A stretch of DNA of 64,000 bases from G963667145 sp963676515 [NCBI: Candidatus Cloacimonadota bacterium] (GTDB lineage: Bacteria > Cloacimonadota > Cloacimonadia > G963667145), in the NCBI GenBank assembly GCA_963676515.1, contig OY781061.1, positions 1,116,001 to 1,180,000 on the forward strand, in the 5' to 3' direction. The notes under the pieces were generated by a model, which worked only from the letters and a program-made list of their open reading frames with translations, was not told the origin of the DNA and did not search any database. Position numbers and translations under genes: made by a program. Position 1 is the stretch's first letter. Each line of letters starts with the position of its first letter. Below are positions 28,007 through 36,432 of the stretch, piece by piece.

Positions 28007-28635
28007 CGTTTGGCTCGGTCTATTTCTTGGCGAAGCTCACGAGTCGCATTTTGTGGGTCGCTTGCGGAGATGATCGCCGAGACTACGGCTATTCCGTCTG
28101 CACCTGCTTCTATTACGCTTGCGGCGTTGTGGAGATTTAGCCCACCGATAGCGACTCCGGGCAGATTTGTCTGTGCGGAGATTTGTTGCACTCCCGATAG
28201 TCCCAGAGGCGATGCTGTATCGGACTTGGTGGCGGTAGAGAACACGGGAGAGTAGCCGATGTAGTCGATGGGTGCATCTTTAGCTAGTCGGGACTGCTCG
28301 ATGTTCTCGATAGACAGTCCGATGATTTTTCCGTTGCCGAGCAGTTTGCGGGCTACCTCGCAAGGGATGTCCGATTGTCCCAGATGCACACCAGCTGTGT
28401 CCGCTGCCAGAGCTATGTCTAAGCGGTCGTTGATGATCAGGGGAATATTGTGGCGGTCGAGTGCTTTTTTCAGCTTGACTGCCAAAAGGTAAAACTCCCG
28501 ACTGGAAGCGTCCTTTTCTCGGAGTTGTACGATGGTCACTCCGCCTAAGACGGCTTGCTCCACTGTCCACAGCAGGTCTTTGCCCTCTAGTAGAGAGCTG
28601 TCGGTCACCAGATACAGAGATAGGTCTAATTTCAT
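28003..28635 (-). CDS. thiE: Thiamin-phosphate synthase
   Basis: ThiE joins HMP-PP with thiazole phosphate to form thiamin monophosphate. The 210-residue TIM-barrel product contains LYLVTDSSLL, GGVTIVQLREKDASS, LIINDRLDIALAADTAGVHLGQSD, a STATKSD-type phosphate loop and GVAIGGLNLHNA. It overlaps thiM by 4 bases and thiL by 4. It is typical in size. Confidence 0.96.
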   Translation of the reverse strand: MKLDLSLYLVTDSSLLEGKDLLWTVEQAVLGGVTIVQLREKDASSREFYLLAVKLKKALDRHNIPLIINDRLDIALAADTAGVHLGQSDIPCEVARKLLGNGKIIGLSIENIEQSRLAKDAPIDYIGYSPVFSTATKSDTASPLGLSGVQQISAQTNLPGVAIGGLNLHNAASVIEAGADGIAVVSAIISASDPQNATRELRQEIDRAKR

Positions 28636-29423
28636 AGACTCCCCAAGTTTAGCTCGCCAGTAGCGGCTCTGTAGAGGTTGTCGAGGAAGGCGGTTTGCAG
28701 AGAGCCCGGTGCTTTTGCTGTCTGTGCGGAGAGCTGCCCGATGCTGCCTACCAAAGCTGTAGCGTTGATGGCTGCTTGCAGGGTGTCTTGCTCCACTGCC
28801 ACGAATGCTCCCAAGATTGCCGAGGCGGTGCAGCCCATTCCAGTCACCTTGGTCATCAGAGCATCGCCTCTATCGCAGTAGCTCACCCTCGTGCCGTCTG
28901 TGATGATGTCTTGTGCCCCACTGACCACTACGATGCATTTTTGCTGTGTCGCCAGATTTTTAGCCGACTGCAATGCATTTTGCGTCTGTTGAGACGAATC
29001 TACGCCCTTGGTAATAATATTTGCACCTGCTAGAGCCATTATCTCGGATGCGTTGGCACGGATGACAGTGGGGCTTGTGAGTGCCAGTATCTTGCTGGCG
29101 ACTTCGTTGCGGTAGGCAGTAGCACCCACTCCGACGGGATCGAACACTATGGGGATTTTCAGAGCTTTGGCTTTTTGCCCCGCTTTCAGCATCGCTTCTA
29201 CCCATTGCGGACTGAGCGTTCCCATATTTAGCACGAGGCTCGAGGCGATGCTCACCATATCTGCGACTTCCTCCACGGCGTGAGCCATTACAGGGGAAGC
29301 CCCGATAGCCAGCAGAGCGTTGGCGGTATTGTTCATCACGACATAGTTGGTGATGTTGTGCACCAGCGGCGATTTGGCTTGGATGTCAGCCAGATTTTTT
29401 TGGAGCGATGTTAGGTTTTTCAT
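28632..29423 (-). CDS. thiM: Hydroxyethylthiazole kinase
   Basis: ThiM phosphorylates salvaged hydroxyethylthiazole. The 263-residue product (ATG 29423, AGAGAG upstream) shows SPLVHNITNYVVMNNTANALLAIGASPVM, readable here as LVHNITNYVVMNNTANALLA, then VFDPVGVGATAYR, and the catalytic VTGMGCTASAILGAF. With thiD, thiE, thiL and tenA it completes a salvage-only route; there is no thiC, thiG or thiS nearby. An in-frame upstream extension to 29477 overlaps the methyltransferase gene and is rejected. Confidence 0.96.
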   Translation of the reverse strand: MKNLTSLQKNLADIQAKSPLVHNITNYVVMNNTANALLAIGASPVMAHAVEEVADMVSIASSLVLNMGTLSPQWVEAMLKAGQKAKALKIPIVFDPVGVGATAYRNEVASKILALTSPTVIRANASEIMALAGANIITKGVDSSQQTQNALQSAKNLATQQKCIVVVSGAQDIITDGTRVSYCDRGDALMTKVTGMGCTASAILGAFVAVEQDTLQAAINATALVGSIGQLSAQTAKAPGSLQTAFLDNLYRAATGELNLGSL

Positions 29424-29439
29424 AATATTTGCTCTCTCT

Positions 29440-30144
29440 TTAAGATTTGGTGGCACAAATGGCGACATAATCGCCACAGTCGTAGCCTTCTATCGGCTCT
29501 TCTTTTTTGCTATTGGAGTAAAGAGGATGTTTGGTGAGAGTCTGAGCGAACTGTAAGTCGGTAAATCCGCTTTTTTCCAACATCTGGATTTTCTCTTTGG
29601 TTGTCCGCCAGTTGGCGATTTTCACAAACTCGATGGGGTAAGGATCTTGGGGATGGACTCCTGCCAGCAGGGGATGTTCCCAAGAGTTCACAGACTTGGC
29701 GAGGTTGTACATTATGGCGTAGGAGCTCTCTTTGGGGACATCTATCACCACGATTTTTCCGCCGGGCTTGAGTGCGTGGCGTGCTGTGTCGAAAGCTTTT
29801 TGCAGGTCGGTGATGTAGCTCGGTGTGCCGTTGAAAAGGATGGTGTCGTATTGCTCTGGAGGCAGTGTCATCTCCTCGGCTGTGATGGTGGTGACTTCCA
29901 GCCCTCGCTTGCGGGCTATGCTTGCCATACTTTGGGATGGCTCGATGCCACTGTCGATGACGATGTTGAAGTTTTCTTTGAGGATTGACTCGAAGAGTCC
30001 GCTTCCGCATCCGACAGAAAAGATTTTCGTTTGTGGGCGTAAAAAGTGAGCGACCAGCTTTGCTTCGGAATAAAGAAGATTGTTGTTTTCCAAAAACCAA
30101 GCGTCATATTCCGCTGCGTATTGGTCGAATTTTAAGTGTTTCAT
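29440..30144 (-). CDS. Class I SAM-dependent methyltransferase
   Basis: The 234-residue Rossmann protein starts MKHLKFDQYAAEYDAWFLEN, with motif I FSVGCGSGLFE, an acidic IEPSQSM after strand 2 and the FNGTPSYITDLQKAF and LKPGGKIVVIDVPKES motifs of the UbiE/Methyltransf_11 group. The substrate is unknown. It is the first gene of the thiamin-salvage operon, 16 bases ahead of thiM, so a link to thiamin precursors or a coregulated metabolite is possible but unproven. ATG 30144 overlaps the stop of a 13-codon leader ORF. Confidence 0.85.
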   Translation of the reverse strand: MKHLKFDQYAAEYDAWFLENNNLLYSEAKLVAHFLRPQTKIFSVGCGSGLFESILKENFNIVIDSGIEPSQSMASIARKRGLEVTTITAEEMTLPPEQYDTILFNGTPSYITDLQKAFDTARHALKPGGKIVVIDVPKESSYAIMYNLAKSVNSWEHPLLAGVHPQDPYPIEFVKIANWRTTKEKIQMLEKSGFTDLQFAQTLTKHPLYSNSKKEEPIEGYDCGDYVAICATKS

Positions 30145-30182
30145 AAAAACACTCCGTTCCAAAAAGGGCAAGTTTTGAGCAT
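30141..30182 (-). CDS. 13-codon leader ORF ahead of the thiamin operon
   Basis: An ATG at 30182, seven bases after a strong AAGGAGAG (30197-30190), encodes MLKTCPFWNGVFL. Its TGA overlaps the methyltransferase ATG as ATGA, so ribosomes leaving the short frame could restart on the operon. An inverted pair (GGGGCAA near 30208-30214 and TTGCCC near 30165-30170) brackets the leader's ribosome-binding site. This arrangement is seen in translational coupling or attenuation; no thiamin riboswitch was found. Whether the peptide is made is unknown. Confidence 0.45.
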   Translation of the reverse strand: MLKTCPFWNGVFL

Positions 30183-30365
30183 AATAATACTCTCCTTCTA
30201 AAATAAATTTGCCCCTTGCTGAGACCACACAAGATTTAGCGATTATTTTAGCAACTTATTTCAAAACAATTTGTTTGACTCTTTTGTTATTTTTGTCACA
30301 ATAGGCGTAACGGCTTTACTTTGTATCTATTTGATAATCATATAACTTAACGAGATAAAAAACAG

Positions 30366-30395
30366 TTGACAATTTAGGCTAAAGAAAAGTTATAG
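30366..30395 (+). promoter_or_regulatory. Candidate asd promoter
   Basis: TTGACA (30366-30371) and TTATAG (30390-30395) are 18 bases apart, placing a start near 30402 and a leader of about 40 bases before the asd ATG. The stretch from 30183 to 30365 is AT-rich and otherwise holds only weaker -35/-10-like boxes on both strands. Confidence 0.5.
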
Positions 30396-30442
30396 CTCTT
30401 GAATTGAATATGTTGGAAATAATTCTAGGGAGAGATGTTATT

Positions 30443-31561
30443 ATGAAGAATGTGGGTTTTATCGGTTGGAGAGGTATGGTGGGCTCTGTGTTGATGAAAA
30501 GGATGCTAGAAGAGAAAGATTTTAGCAAGTTGAAACCTTTCTTTTTTTCTACTTCACAAATCGGGCAAGATAGCCCTGAAGTAGGCGGCAAAACCACGAA
30601 ATTGCAAGATGCGTATGACATAGACTCTCTCAAGAAATTGGATATTATCGTGACTTGTCAGGGTGGAGATTACACGAGTGATGTTTATCCTCGCCTTAGA
30701 GAAGCTGGTTGGGATGGTTATTGGCTAGATTCTGCTTCTACTTTGCGGATGGATGAGCAGAGCATCATCGTGCTAGATCCTGTGAATAGAGGCGTGATAG
30801 ACAAAGGTTTGGCAGAAGGTGTGAAAAATTTTGTGGGTGGTAATTGCACGGTTTCCCTTATGCTGATGGCTCTGAATGGGCTTTTCAAAGCTGATTTGGT
30901 AGAGTGGATAACCTCGATGACTTATCAGGCTGCTTCTGGCTCTGGAGCGGAAAATATGAAAGAGCTCGTTAGGCAAATGGGTTTAATCGGTGCGAATGCA
31001 CAAGAATTGCTGGACGATCCTGCTGCTGCTATCTCGCAGATTGATGAGAATGTGAACAAAACTATGCACAGCGACGCTTTTCCTATGGAAAATTTTGGCG
31101 TTCCTTTGGCTGGTAGTCTTATCCCCTGGATAGACAAGGCGATGGATAACGGGCAGACCCGTGAAGAGTGGAAAGGAATTGTGGAGAGTAATAAGATTTT
31201 GGGGATTGAGAAAGATTTGATTCCTATCGATGGACAGTGCGTGAGAGTGGGTGCGATGCGGAGTCATAGTCAGGCTTTTACCATTAAGCTGAAAAAAGAT
31301 GTGCCTCTGCAAGAAATAGAGCGGATCATCGCCTCGGGTAACCAGTGGGTGGAGGTCGTGCCGAATAACAAGGAAGCGAGCTTGCGGAAGCTCTCGCCAG
31401 CGTATGCTACGGGGACTCTGCATGTGCCAGTGGGCAGGATACGGAAGATGAATTTGGGAGCGGAGTATCTTACAGCTTTTAGTGTCGGCGATCAGCTTTT
31501 GTGGGGAGCGGCAGAGCCAGTTAGGCGGATATTGAATATCGTTTTGGATTTTCTGAAATAA
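30443..31561 (+). CDS. asd: Aspartate-semialdehyde dehydrogenase
   Basis: Asd reduces aspartyl phosphate to aspartate semialdehyde, the branch point to lysine/diaminopimelate, threonine and methionine. The 372-residue product begins MKNVGFIGWRGMVGSVLMKRM, the E. coli-type (Gram-negative) signature rather than the short Gram-positive form. The catalytic cysteine is Cys135 in VGGNCTVSLMLMAL, the same number as in E. coli. AGGGAGAG precedes ATG 30443; an in-frame upstream ATG at 30404 is poorly supported. It is monocistronic, with a terminator 18 bases downstream. Confidence 0.97.
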   Translation: MKNVGFIGWRGMVGSVLMKRMLEEKDFSKLKPFFFSTSQIGQDSPEVGGKTTKLQDAYDIDSLKKLDIIVTCQGGDYTSDVYPRLREAGWDGYWLDSASTLRMDEQSIIVLDPVNRGVIDKGLAEGVKNFVGGNCTVSLMLMALNGLFKADLVEWITSMTYQAASGSGAENMKELVRQMGLIGANAQELLDDPAAAISQIDENVNKTMHSDAFPMENFGVPLAGSLIPWIDKAMDNGQTREEWKGIVESNKILGIEKDLIPIDGQCVRVGAMRSHSQAFTIKLKKDVPLQEIERIIASGNQWVEVVPNNKEASLRKLSPAYATGTLHVPVGRIRKMNLGAEYLTAFSVGDQLLWGAAEPVRRILNIVLDFLK

Positions 31562-31578
31562 GATTTTGATTTTTTACG

Positions 31579-31609
31579 GGCGACTTTTTAGATAAGGTCG
31601 CCTTTTTTT
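31579..31609 (+). terminator. Intrinsic terminator after asd
   Basis: The 9-bp stem GGCGACTTT/AAGGTCGCC around a short loop is followed by seven T residues. It ends the asd transcript. Confidence 0.88.
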
Positions 31610-31639
31610 GTGGAAAAAATTTTGCAAATTGTGATTTTC

Positions 31640-31686
31640 TTGAAAGAAGAGAAAAGGTCAAACTCCAAGAAAATAGGAGTTTGACC
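31640..31686 (-). terminator. Intrinsic terminator of the porin gene
   Basis: A perfect 11-bp inverted repeat (GGTCAAACTCC at 31656-31666 and GGAGTTTGACC at 31676-31686) is followed on the minus strand by TTTTCTCTTCTTTC. It lies 50 bases beyond the stop of the minus-strand porin gene. Confidence 0.8.
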
Positions 31687-31735
31687 ACAGGAGGAATTAG
31701 TGATGTTCTACTAATTCGGTTGATTGAATATTTTT

Positions 31736-33049
31736 TTAAAAGGCATACTCTAAGTAGCTTCCGATTTGCATAATGTCATCGTTTTCACCGTCTTTGTAGG
31801 TAGCTTTTCCGGGGATGATGAACGCTCCAGTGACTTTTAGAGCCAGTGTTTGTGTGGCTTGGTATGAAAAGCCAAGATCTATTTCTGTACCTAAAGCGGA
31901 ACTGGATTCTTTGGTGTTATTTTCTATCCAGACAGCATCTTCAGATGTTTGTGCCCAACCTAGAGCAACATAACTGCTGACTTTTGAGGTTAATGGGTGC
32001 TCTATTACTAAGGCGGTCATCAGTGCTCCATAATTATTAGCATTTTCTCCATCTATGTTATTTGCTCCTAGATTGATGATAGAGTTGTCTGTGGGTCCAC
32101 CATCGCCGAAGTATTCGAGTCCGTTAGAATATGCTGGGGAGATTCCTCGGAAAGCTGCAATGTCACCGTCTTGTGCGTCTTCTGAGTCAGTGCCAGAGCT
32201 ATAGAAGATGTCAAAAGAGATAGAAGTTCCTTCATCGCAATTGTAGGAAGGCTTGATGGACAAAGCGTAGGCGTTTAGGCTTAAGTCCTTGTTTTCTCCA
32301 GAAGATTCCCAGCTACCTGTCAGGTAAGTGGCGTTGATGTCGATGAATAAATGCTCAAGCCCTACCTGGCTGCCATCGAAAATATAATAAGGGCTGAACC
32401 ACAACAGTGTGCCTTTTTGGTAATTGTCTGCTGTGGAGAATGTTTTTAAATTGTTAGAGGATTTGTCGTAGTATTCTAATTCTAGCAAAGGGTTGCAATT
32501 GGTTTGGGCTAAGATGTCTGTACCCAAAGAGCCTTCAGCATTTGAGATGCTTGCCAAAAATCCGTGAGAGTCGTCGTTAGCACTTTCTTTGGTGTCGTCT
32601 CCTTTGTCTATGAGAAACATAGCAAAAGCTAAATTGATTTTTTCGTTGAGATCTTTTTCTAGTCGGTATCCTAAAAAGTTGTCATCTAGCACTACGCCAG
32701 AGTGTGCACAAAGAGGCAAAAATCCAGCACTTAGTGTAATGGATGGGATGAAATTGGGAGCTACGATGTAGGCTTTGTCTATAGCTACATTTTTGTTGTC
32801 ATCATCGCTCGGGTCTCCATCTCCCCAGTTTACTTCTAGTTGCAGTTGGATGTTGTCTTCTGTTTTTCCCTCCATCAAAAGTTGCACCCTCTGGCTACGC
32901 CACGATTTGGTAGAGGAGTTGTCGTTGTATCCATCGTTTAGTGTCATCCCTCCTCGCACTCTAGCAGTACCAGACCAACCTAGCTCAAAAGCAAAGCCCG
33001 AGCTAGACAAAGCAAAGCAAATAATTAATAGTGAAAATTTCTTTTTCAT
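31736..33049 (-). CDS. Outer-membrane beta-barrel porin (alginate-export-like)
   Basis: The 437-residue protein has a signal peptide (MKKKFSLLIICFALSSSGFA, cleavage after SSGFA) and then alternating short beta strands with aromatic girdles. The mature start, ELGWSGTARVRGGMTLNDGY, and SQRVQLLMEGKTEDNIQLQLEVNWGD suggest the alginate-export/OprB-type barrel family. It ends YLEYAF with the terminal Phe needed for BAM-mediated assembly. The substrate is unknown. It is transcribed away from lepA, with a Fur-like box upstream, and ends at a strong inverted repeat. Mature barrel confidence is high; family name moderate. Confidence 0.82.
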   Translation of the reverse strand: MKKKFSLLIICFALSSSGFAFELGWSGTARVRGGMTLNDGYNDNSSTKSWRSQRVQLLMEGKTEDNIQLQLEVNWGDGDPSDDDNKNVAIDKAYIVAPNFIPSITLSAGFLPLCAHSGVVLDDNFLGYRLEKDLNEKINLAFAMFLIDKGDDTKESANDDSHGFLASISNAEGSLGTDILAQTNCNPLLELEYYDKSSNNLKTFSTADNYQKGTLLWFSPYYIFDGSQVGLEHLFIDINATYLTGSWESSGENKDLSLNAYALSIKPSYNCDEGTSISFDIFYSSGTDSEDAQDGDIAAFRGISPAYSNGLEYFGDGGPTDNSIINLGANNIDGENANNYGALMTALVIEHPLTSKVSSYVALGWAQTSEDAVWIENNTKESSSALGTEIDLGFSYQATQTLALKVTGAFIIPGKATYKDGENDDIMQIGSYLEYAF

Positions 33050-33086
33050 TTTTTCCTTCCTTTAAAATATTATTTAGCACAACAAA

Positions 33087-33101
33087 TGAGAATGAGTCTC
33101 A
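33087..33101 (-). promoter_or_regulatory. Fur/Zur-like operator upstream of the porin
   Basis: TGAGAATGAGTCTCA is a 7-1-7 inverted repeat that differs at one position from TGAGAATnATTCTCA, a common Fur-box form. It lies 38 bases upstream of the porin start, just after a minus-strand TTGACA (ending near 33103). Metal control is an inference from this single site. Confidence 0.42.
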
Positions 33102-33175
33102 GTGTCAACAAAAAAAGTTTTTTTCTCGCTCGAAGATTTCCTTTACAAATTAGGCTTTTCTGAAAGGTTGGGTTT

Positions 33176-34957
33176 ATGAATAATATTAGAAATTTTTGCA
33201 TTATTGCTCATATCGACCACGGAAAGTCTACGCTTTCCGACAGGTTTTTGCAACTCACCGGAGTGCTGGGTGATGCCAGTGGACAGGTGTTGGACGATAT
33301 GGAGCTGGAACAGGAGCGAGGGATCACCATCAAGTCGAAAGCGGTGCGGATGACCTACAATTACGAGGGTCAAGAGTATATCCTCAACCTCATCGATACT
33401 CCGGGGCATGTGGACTTCTCCTACGAGGTGTCTCGCAGTTTGAACTCCTGTGAGGCGGCATTACTGCTGGTGGATGCAGCACAAGGGGTAGAAGCCCAAA
33501 CGATGAGTAATCTCTATCTGGCTCTGGAGAACGATCTGGAGATTATCCCTGTGATAAACAAGATAGATTTGCCCTCTGCCGATGTGCCAGCGTGTGAGGA
33601 TAAGCTGATGGAGCTGCTGAGCCAAGACAACATCTACAAAGTTTCGGCGAAGTCCAATATTGGGGTTCAAGAGCTGCTGGAAGGGGTAATCCGTGATGTG
33701 CCACCGCCGACAGGCGATGTGTTGGCACCAGTGAAAGCTTTGGTGTTCGACTCTTTTTACGACAAGTATCGCGGAGTGGTGATTTTGGTGCGGATGTTTG
33801 ATGGTAGCCTAAAGAAGGGCGATCGGGTGAAGTTTTGCTCGAACGGTTTTGAGTTCGTGATAGAGGAGCTGGGCTATGTGGGATTAGAGCTCAAGAAAGG
33901 CAAAGAGCTGGCTGCGGGAGATGTGGGATATATCGTCTCGGGGGTCAAGAATATCGAAGATGCCAAAGTGGGCGACACGGTTACTGGTGTTAAGAGGTCT
34001 TGCCTCGAGGCTCTGAAAGGCTTCCAAGAGGTGAAGCCGATGGTTTATAGTGGCGTGTTCCCAGTGGCGAGCGATGAGTACAAAGAGCTACGGGATGCTT
34101 TGGAGAAGCTGAAGCTGAACGATGCTTCCCTGGTGTACGAGCCAGAGAACTCGATGGCTTTGGGTTTTGGGTTTCGTTGTGGATTTTTGGGGATGCTGCA
34201 TCTGGAGATAGTGGTGGAGCGGCTGTACCGCGAGTATAATGTGCCGATTATTACTACAGCACCGTCTGTGCCTTTTCGCGTGTTTACCAGAGCGGGCAAG
34301 ATGTTAGAGGTGCACAACCCGATTAACCTGCCTGAGCTCAAAGATATCGACTACATTCAAGAGCCTTATATGAACCTTGAAATTATCGTGCCGTCCCTCT
34401 ATATCGGGAATATTATGAGGTTGGTGATAGATAAACGAGGCGTCCAAAAAGATATGGAGTATATAGACGAGAATCGGGTTTGTCTGAAATACGACATTCC
34501 TCTGCTGGAGCTTATTTTTGATTTCTATTCAAGGCTCAAGTCCGTCTCTAGCGGTTATGCGTCGATGGATTACTCTTACGCCGACTATCGCCGCTCGGAT
34601 ATCGTGAGAGTGGATATTTTGGTAAACGGAGACAAGGTGGATGCGATGAGCTTTATGGCTCATAGGGACAAAGCGAGGACTTGGGGATTGAACATCACCG
34701 AAAGGCTCGCCGAGATTATACCGCGGCATCTTTTCAAGATCCCTATTCAGGCGGCTATCGGTAGCGATGTGGTAGCCAGATCTACGATTACGGCGATGCG
34801 GAAGAATGTTACTGCCAAGTGTTATGGTGGCGATATTTCCCGTAAGCGTAAACTGCTGGAGAAGCAGAAGAAAGGAAAGAAGAGGATGAAGGAGATTGGC
34901 TCGGTGTCCATCCCTCAGGAAGCTTTTTTGGCGGTGATGAAAGCGGATAAAATTTAG
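33176..34957 (+). CDS. lepA: Elongation factor 4 (LepA)
   Basis: LepA is a ribosome-associated translational GTPase that helps back-translocation and 30S biogenesis. The 593-residue product has G1 AHIDHGKSTLSDR, G2 ERGITIKSKAV, G3 DTPGHVDFSYE, G4 NKIDLPSA and the LepA-specific C-terminal domain (GGDISRKRKLLEKQKKGKKRM). The length is exactly typical. ATG 33176 has only a weak GAAAGG. It is followed by maf with a 28-base gap. Confidence 0.98.
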   Translation: MNNIRNFCIIAHIDHGKSTLSDRFLQLTGVLGDASGQVLDDMELEQERGITIKSKAVRMTYNYEGQEYILNLIDTPGHVDFSYEVSRSLNSCEAALLLVDAAQGVEAQTMSNLYLALENDLEIIPVINKIDLPSADVPACEDKLMELLSQDNIYKVSAKSNIGVQELLEGVIRDVPPPTGDVLAPVKALVFDSFYDKYRGVVILVRMFDGSLKKGDRVKFCSNGFEFVIEELGYVGLELKKGKELAAGDVGYIVSGVKNIEDAKVGDTVTGVKRSCLEALKGFQEVKPMVYSGVFPVASDEYKELRDALEKLKLNDASLVYEPENSMALGFGFRCGFLGMLHLEIVVERLYREYNVPIITTAPSVPFRVFTRAGKMLEVHNPINLPELKDIDYIQEPYMNLEIIVPSLYIGNIMRLVIDKRGVQKDMEYIDENRVCLKYDIPLLELIFDFYSRLKSVSSGYASMDYSYADYRRSDIVRVDILVNGDKVDAMSFMAHRDKARTWGLNITERLAEIIPRHLFKIPIQAAIGSDVVARSTITAMRKNVTAKCYGGDISRKRKLLEKQKKGKKRMKEIGSVSIPQEAFLAVMKADKI

Positions 34958-34985
34958 AAAAAATGGCATTAGCAAGGAGAGAGAT

Positions 34986-35567
34986 ATTTTACACAATTTA
35001 TTGAAAGGAAAGAAGGTTGTCCTCGGTTCTGCATCTGTTCGCCGTGAGCAGATTTTGCGGATGATGGGCGTGAAGTTCGTTAAAATACCTCCTTGCGTAG
35101 ATGAAAATATTGGGAAAAATATTTCGCCACTGCTCCTGTGCAAGAAGTTGGCTAAGCTAAAAGCAGAGGCTGTAGCTATGCAGTGTGATAGTAGCTGCTT
35201 GGTGATAGGTGCGGACACCTTGGTGTATCTAGATGGGAAAATCTTGGGTAAGCCTGCCGATATGGAGGAAGCTCGAAGGTATTTGCAAAAGCTCTCTGGG
35301 CGGACGCACTCTGTGTATACGGGCGTGTGCGTGCATTACAAACGCAAGTCTCGGGTCAGTTTCACCAAGGCGATGGTGTCTTTTGCGGAGCTTAGCTGCG
35401 TGCAGATAGACCAGTATCTGATGACCAAAGAGCCTTACGACAAAGCGGGTGCGTATGCATTGCAAGGCATCGCTGGTCAGTTCGTCTCCAAGATTAACGG
35501 AGATTGGCTCACGGTGGTGGGTTTGCCCGCCAGTGTGCTAGCAGAGCTCGTAGGCAAGAGTTTGTAA
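34986..35567 (+). CDS. maf: Maf-family nucleotide pyrophosphatase (probable ATT start)
   Basis: Maf proteins hydrolyse non-canonical or unmethylated NTPs such as dTTP/UTP. The product shows VVLGSASVRREQIL, GADTLVYLDGKILGKPADMEEAR, SGRTHSVYTGV and YDKAGAYALQGIAGQFVSKINGD, all conserved Maf blocks. A TTG at 35001 could start it, but that lacks a ribosome site. AAGGAG (34974-34979) points to ATT at 34986, which adds ILHNL, matching the usual M-L-x-N-L start of Maf. This gives 193 residues. The start codon is inferred; the family is sure. Confidence 0.9.
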   Translation: MLHNLLKGKKVVLGSASVRREQILRMMGVKFVKIPPCVDENIGKNISPLLLCKKLAKLKAEAVAMQCDSSCLVIGADTLVYLDGKILGKPADMEEARRYLQKLSGRTHSVYTGVCVHYKRKSRVSFTKAMVSFAELSCVQIDQYLMTKEPYDKAGAYALQGIAGQFVSKINGDWLTVVGLPASVLAELVGKSL

Positions 35568-35595
35568 AGAGATGTTATGAGTTGTAGGAGGGACT

Positions 35596-36432
35596 ATTAA
35601 AAATAAGTTGGTGTCGCCATTTCTCAAATGGGTTGGGGGCAAAAGACAGCTTATGTCTTCTATAGTTAAGCTTTTGCCGAAAAACATAATGAAATTGCAC
35701 TATTATGAGCCTTTTATTGGTGGTGGTGCTGTCTTGTTTCATTTGCAACCTAAAAACGCTACAATCAATGATCTCAATGAAGAGTTAGTGAATGTTTATA
35801 ATGTTATTAAAAACGACTTGGATCTTCTTTTGGAAGATCTAGCAAAGCACGACAATAACGCCGAATATTTTTACAAGATCAGAAGCGTGGATAGAACTCA
35901 GGAGTTCGCTAAATTGACGCCTGTGCAAAGAGCTTCACGAGTTGTTTATTTAAACAAAACTTGTTATAATGGCTTGTATCGAGTTAATAATGCTGGCGAA
36001 TTTAACGCTCCTTTTGGTAGATATAAAAATCCAAACATTGTAAATAGACCAACTTTAAAAGCTGTGAGTAATTTTTTAAATGACAAAAATATCATTATAG
36101 AGTGTAAAGATTATACAAAAGTGCTGGAAGCAGCAGATTCTAAAAGTTTTGTGTATTTAGATCCACCTTATTATCCGATCTCGGCGAGTTCAAATTTTAC
36201 TGGTTATGTGCAAGGAGGCTGGAGTCAGGCTGACCAAATTCGTCTTAAAAATGTTTGTGATGAGCTAAATAGAAAAGGTGCTAAGTTTTTACTTTCTAAC
36301 TCTTCGGCATTATTTATTAAAGATTTGTATAAAAGTTATGAAATCATAAGCGTGAAAGCAACTAGAGCGATAAACTCGAACGCTTCTAGGCGTGGCGAAG
36401 TGGAAGAGGTTTTGGTTAGGAATTATGAATAA
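35596..36432 (+). CDS. Dam-type DNA adenine-N6 methyltransferase (D12 class)
   Basis: This enzyme methylates adenine, most likely in GATC. The product has SPFLKWVGGKRQLMSSI, motif I PFIGGGAVLF, the NKTCYNGLYRVN block and catalytic motif IV DPPYYP (Asp189 from the ATT start). This pattern is that of the DpnII/MboI/Dam group. AGGAGG (35586-35591) lies four bases before ATT 35596 (giving IKNKLVSPFLKW); TTG 35608 is the fallback start. It overlaps the next gene by 8 bases, a modification enzyme with its predicted restriction partner. The base composition is AT-richer than maf and glyA, suggesting transfer. Confidence 0.93.
   Translation: MKNKLVSPFLKWVGGKRQLMSSIVKLLPKNIMKLHYYEPFIGGGAVLFHLQPKNATINDLNEELVNVYNVIKNDLDLLLEDLAKHDNNAEYFYKIRSVDRTQEFAKLTPVQRASRVVYLNKTCYNGLYRVNNAGEFNAPFGRYKNPNIVNRPTLKAVSNFLNDKNIIIECKDYTKVLEAADSKSFVYLDPPYYPISASSNFTGYVQGGWSQADQIRLKNVCDELNRKGAKFLLSNSSALFIKDLYKSYEIISVKATRAINSNASRRGEVEEVLVRNYE

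Noticed and set aside
30219-30224. CTGAGA, a thiamin riboswitch core motif, near the thiamin operon
   Set aside because: It is on the plus strand, opposite to the operon, and the second conserved element is missing on both strands.
36392-36424. Upstream extension of the restriction gene (MAKWKRFWLGI)
   Set aside because: It lies in the methylase coding region with no ribosome site; ATG 36425 has TTAGGA and fits the overlap pattern.
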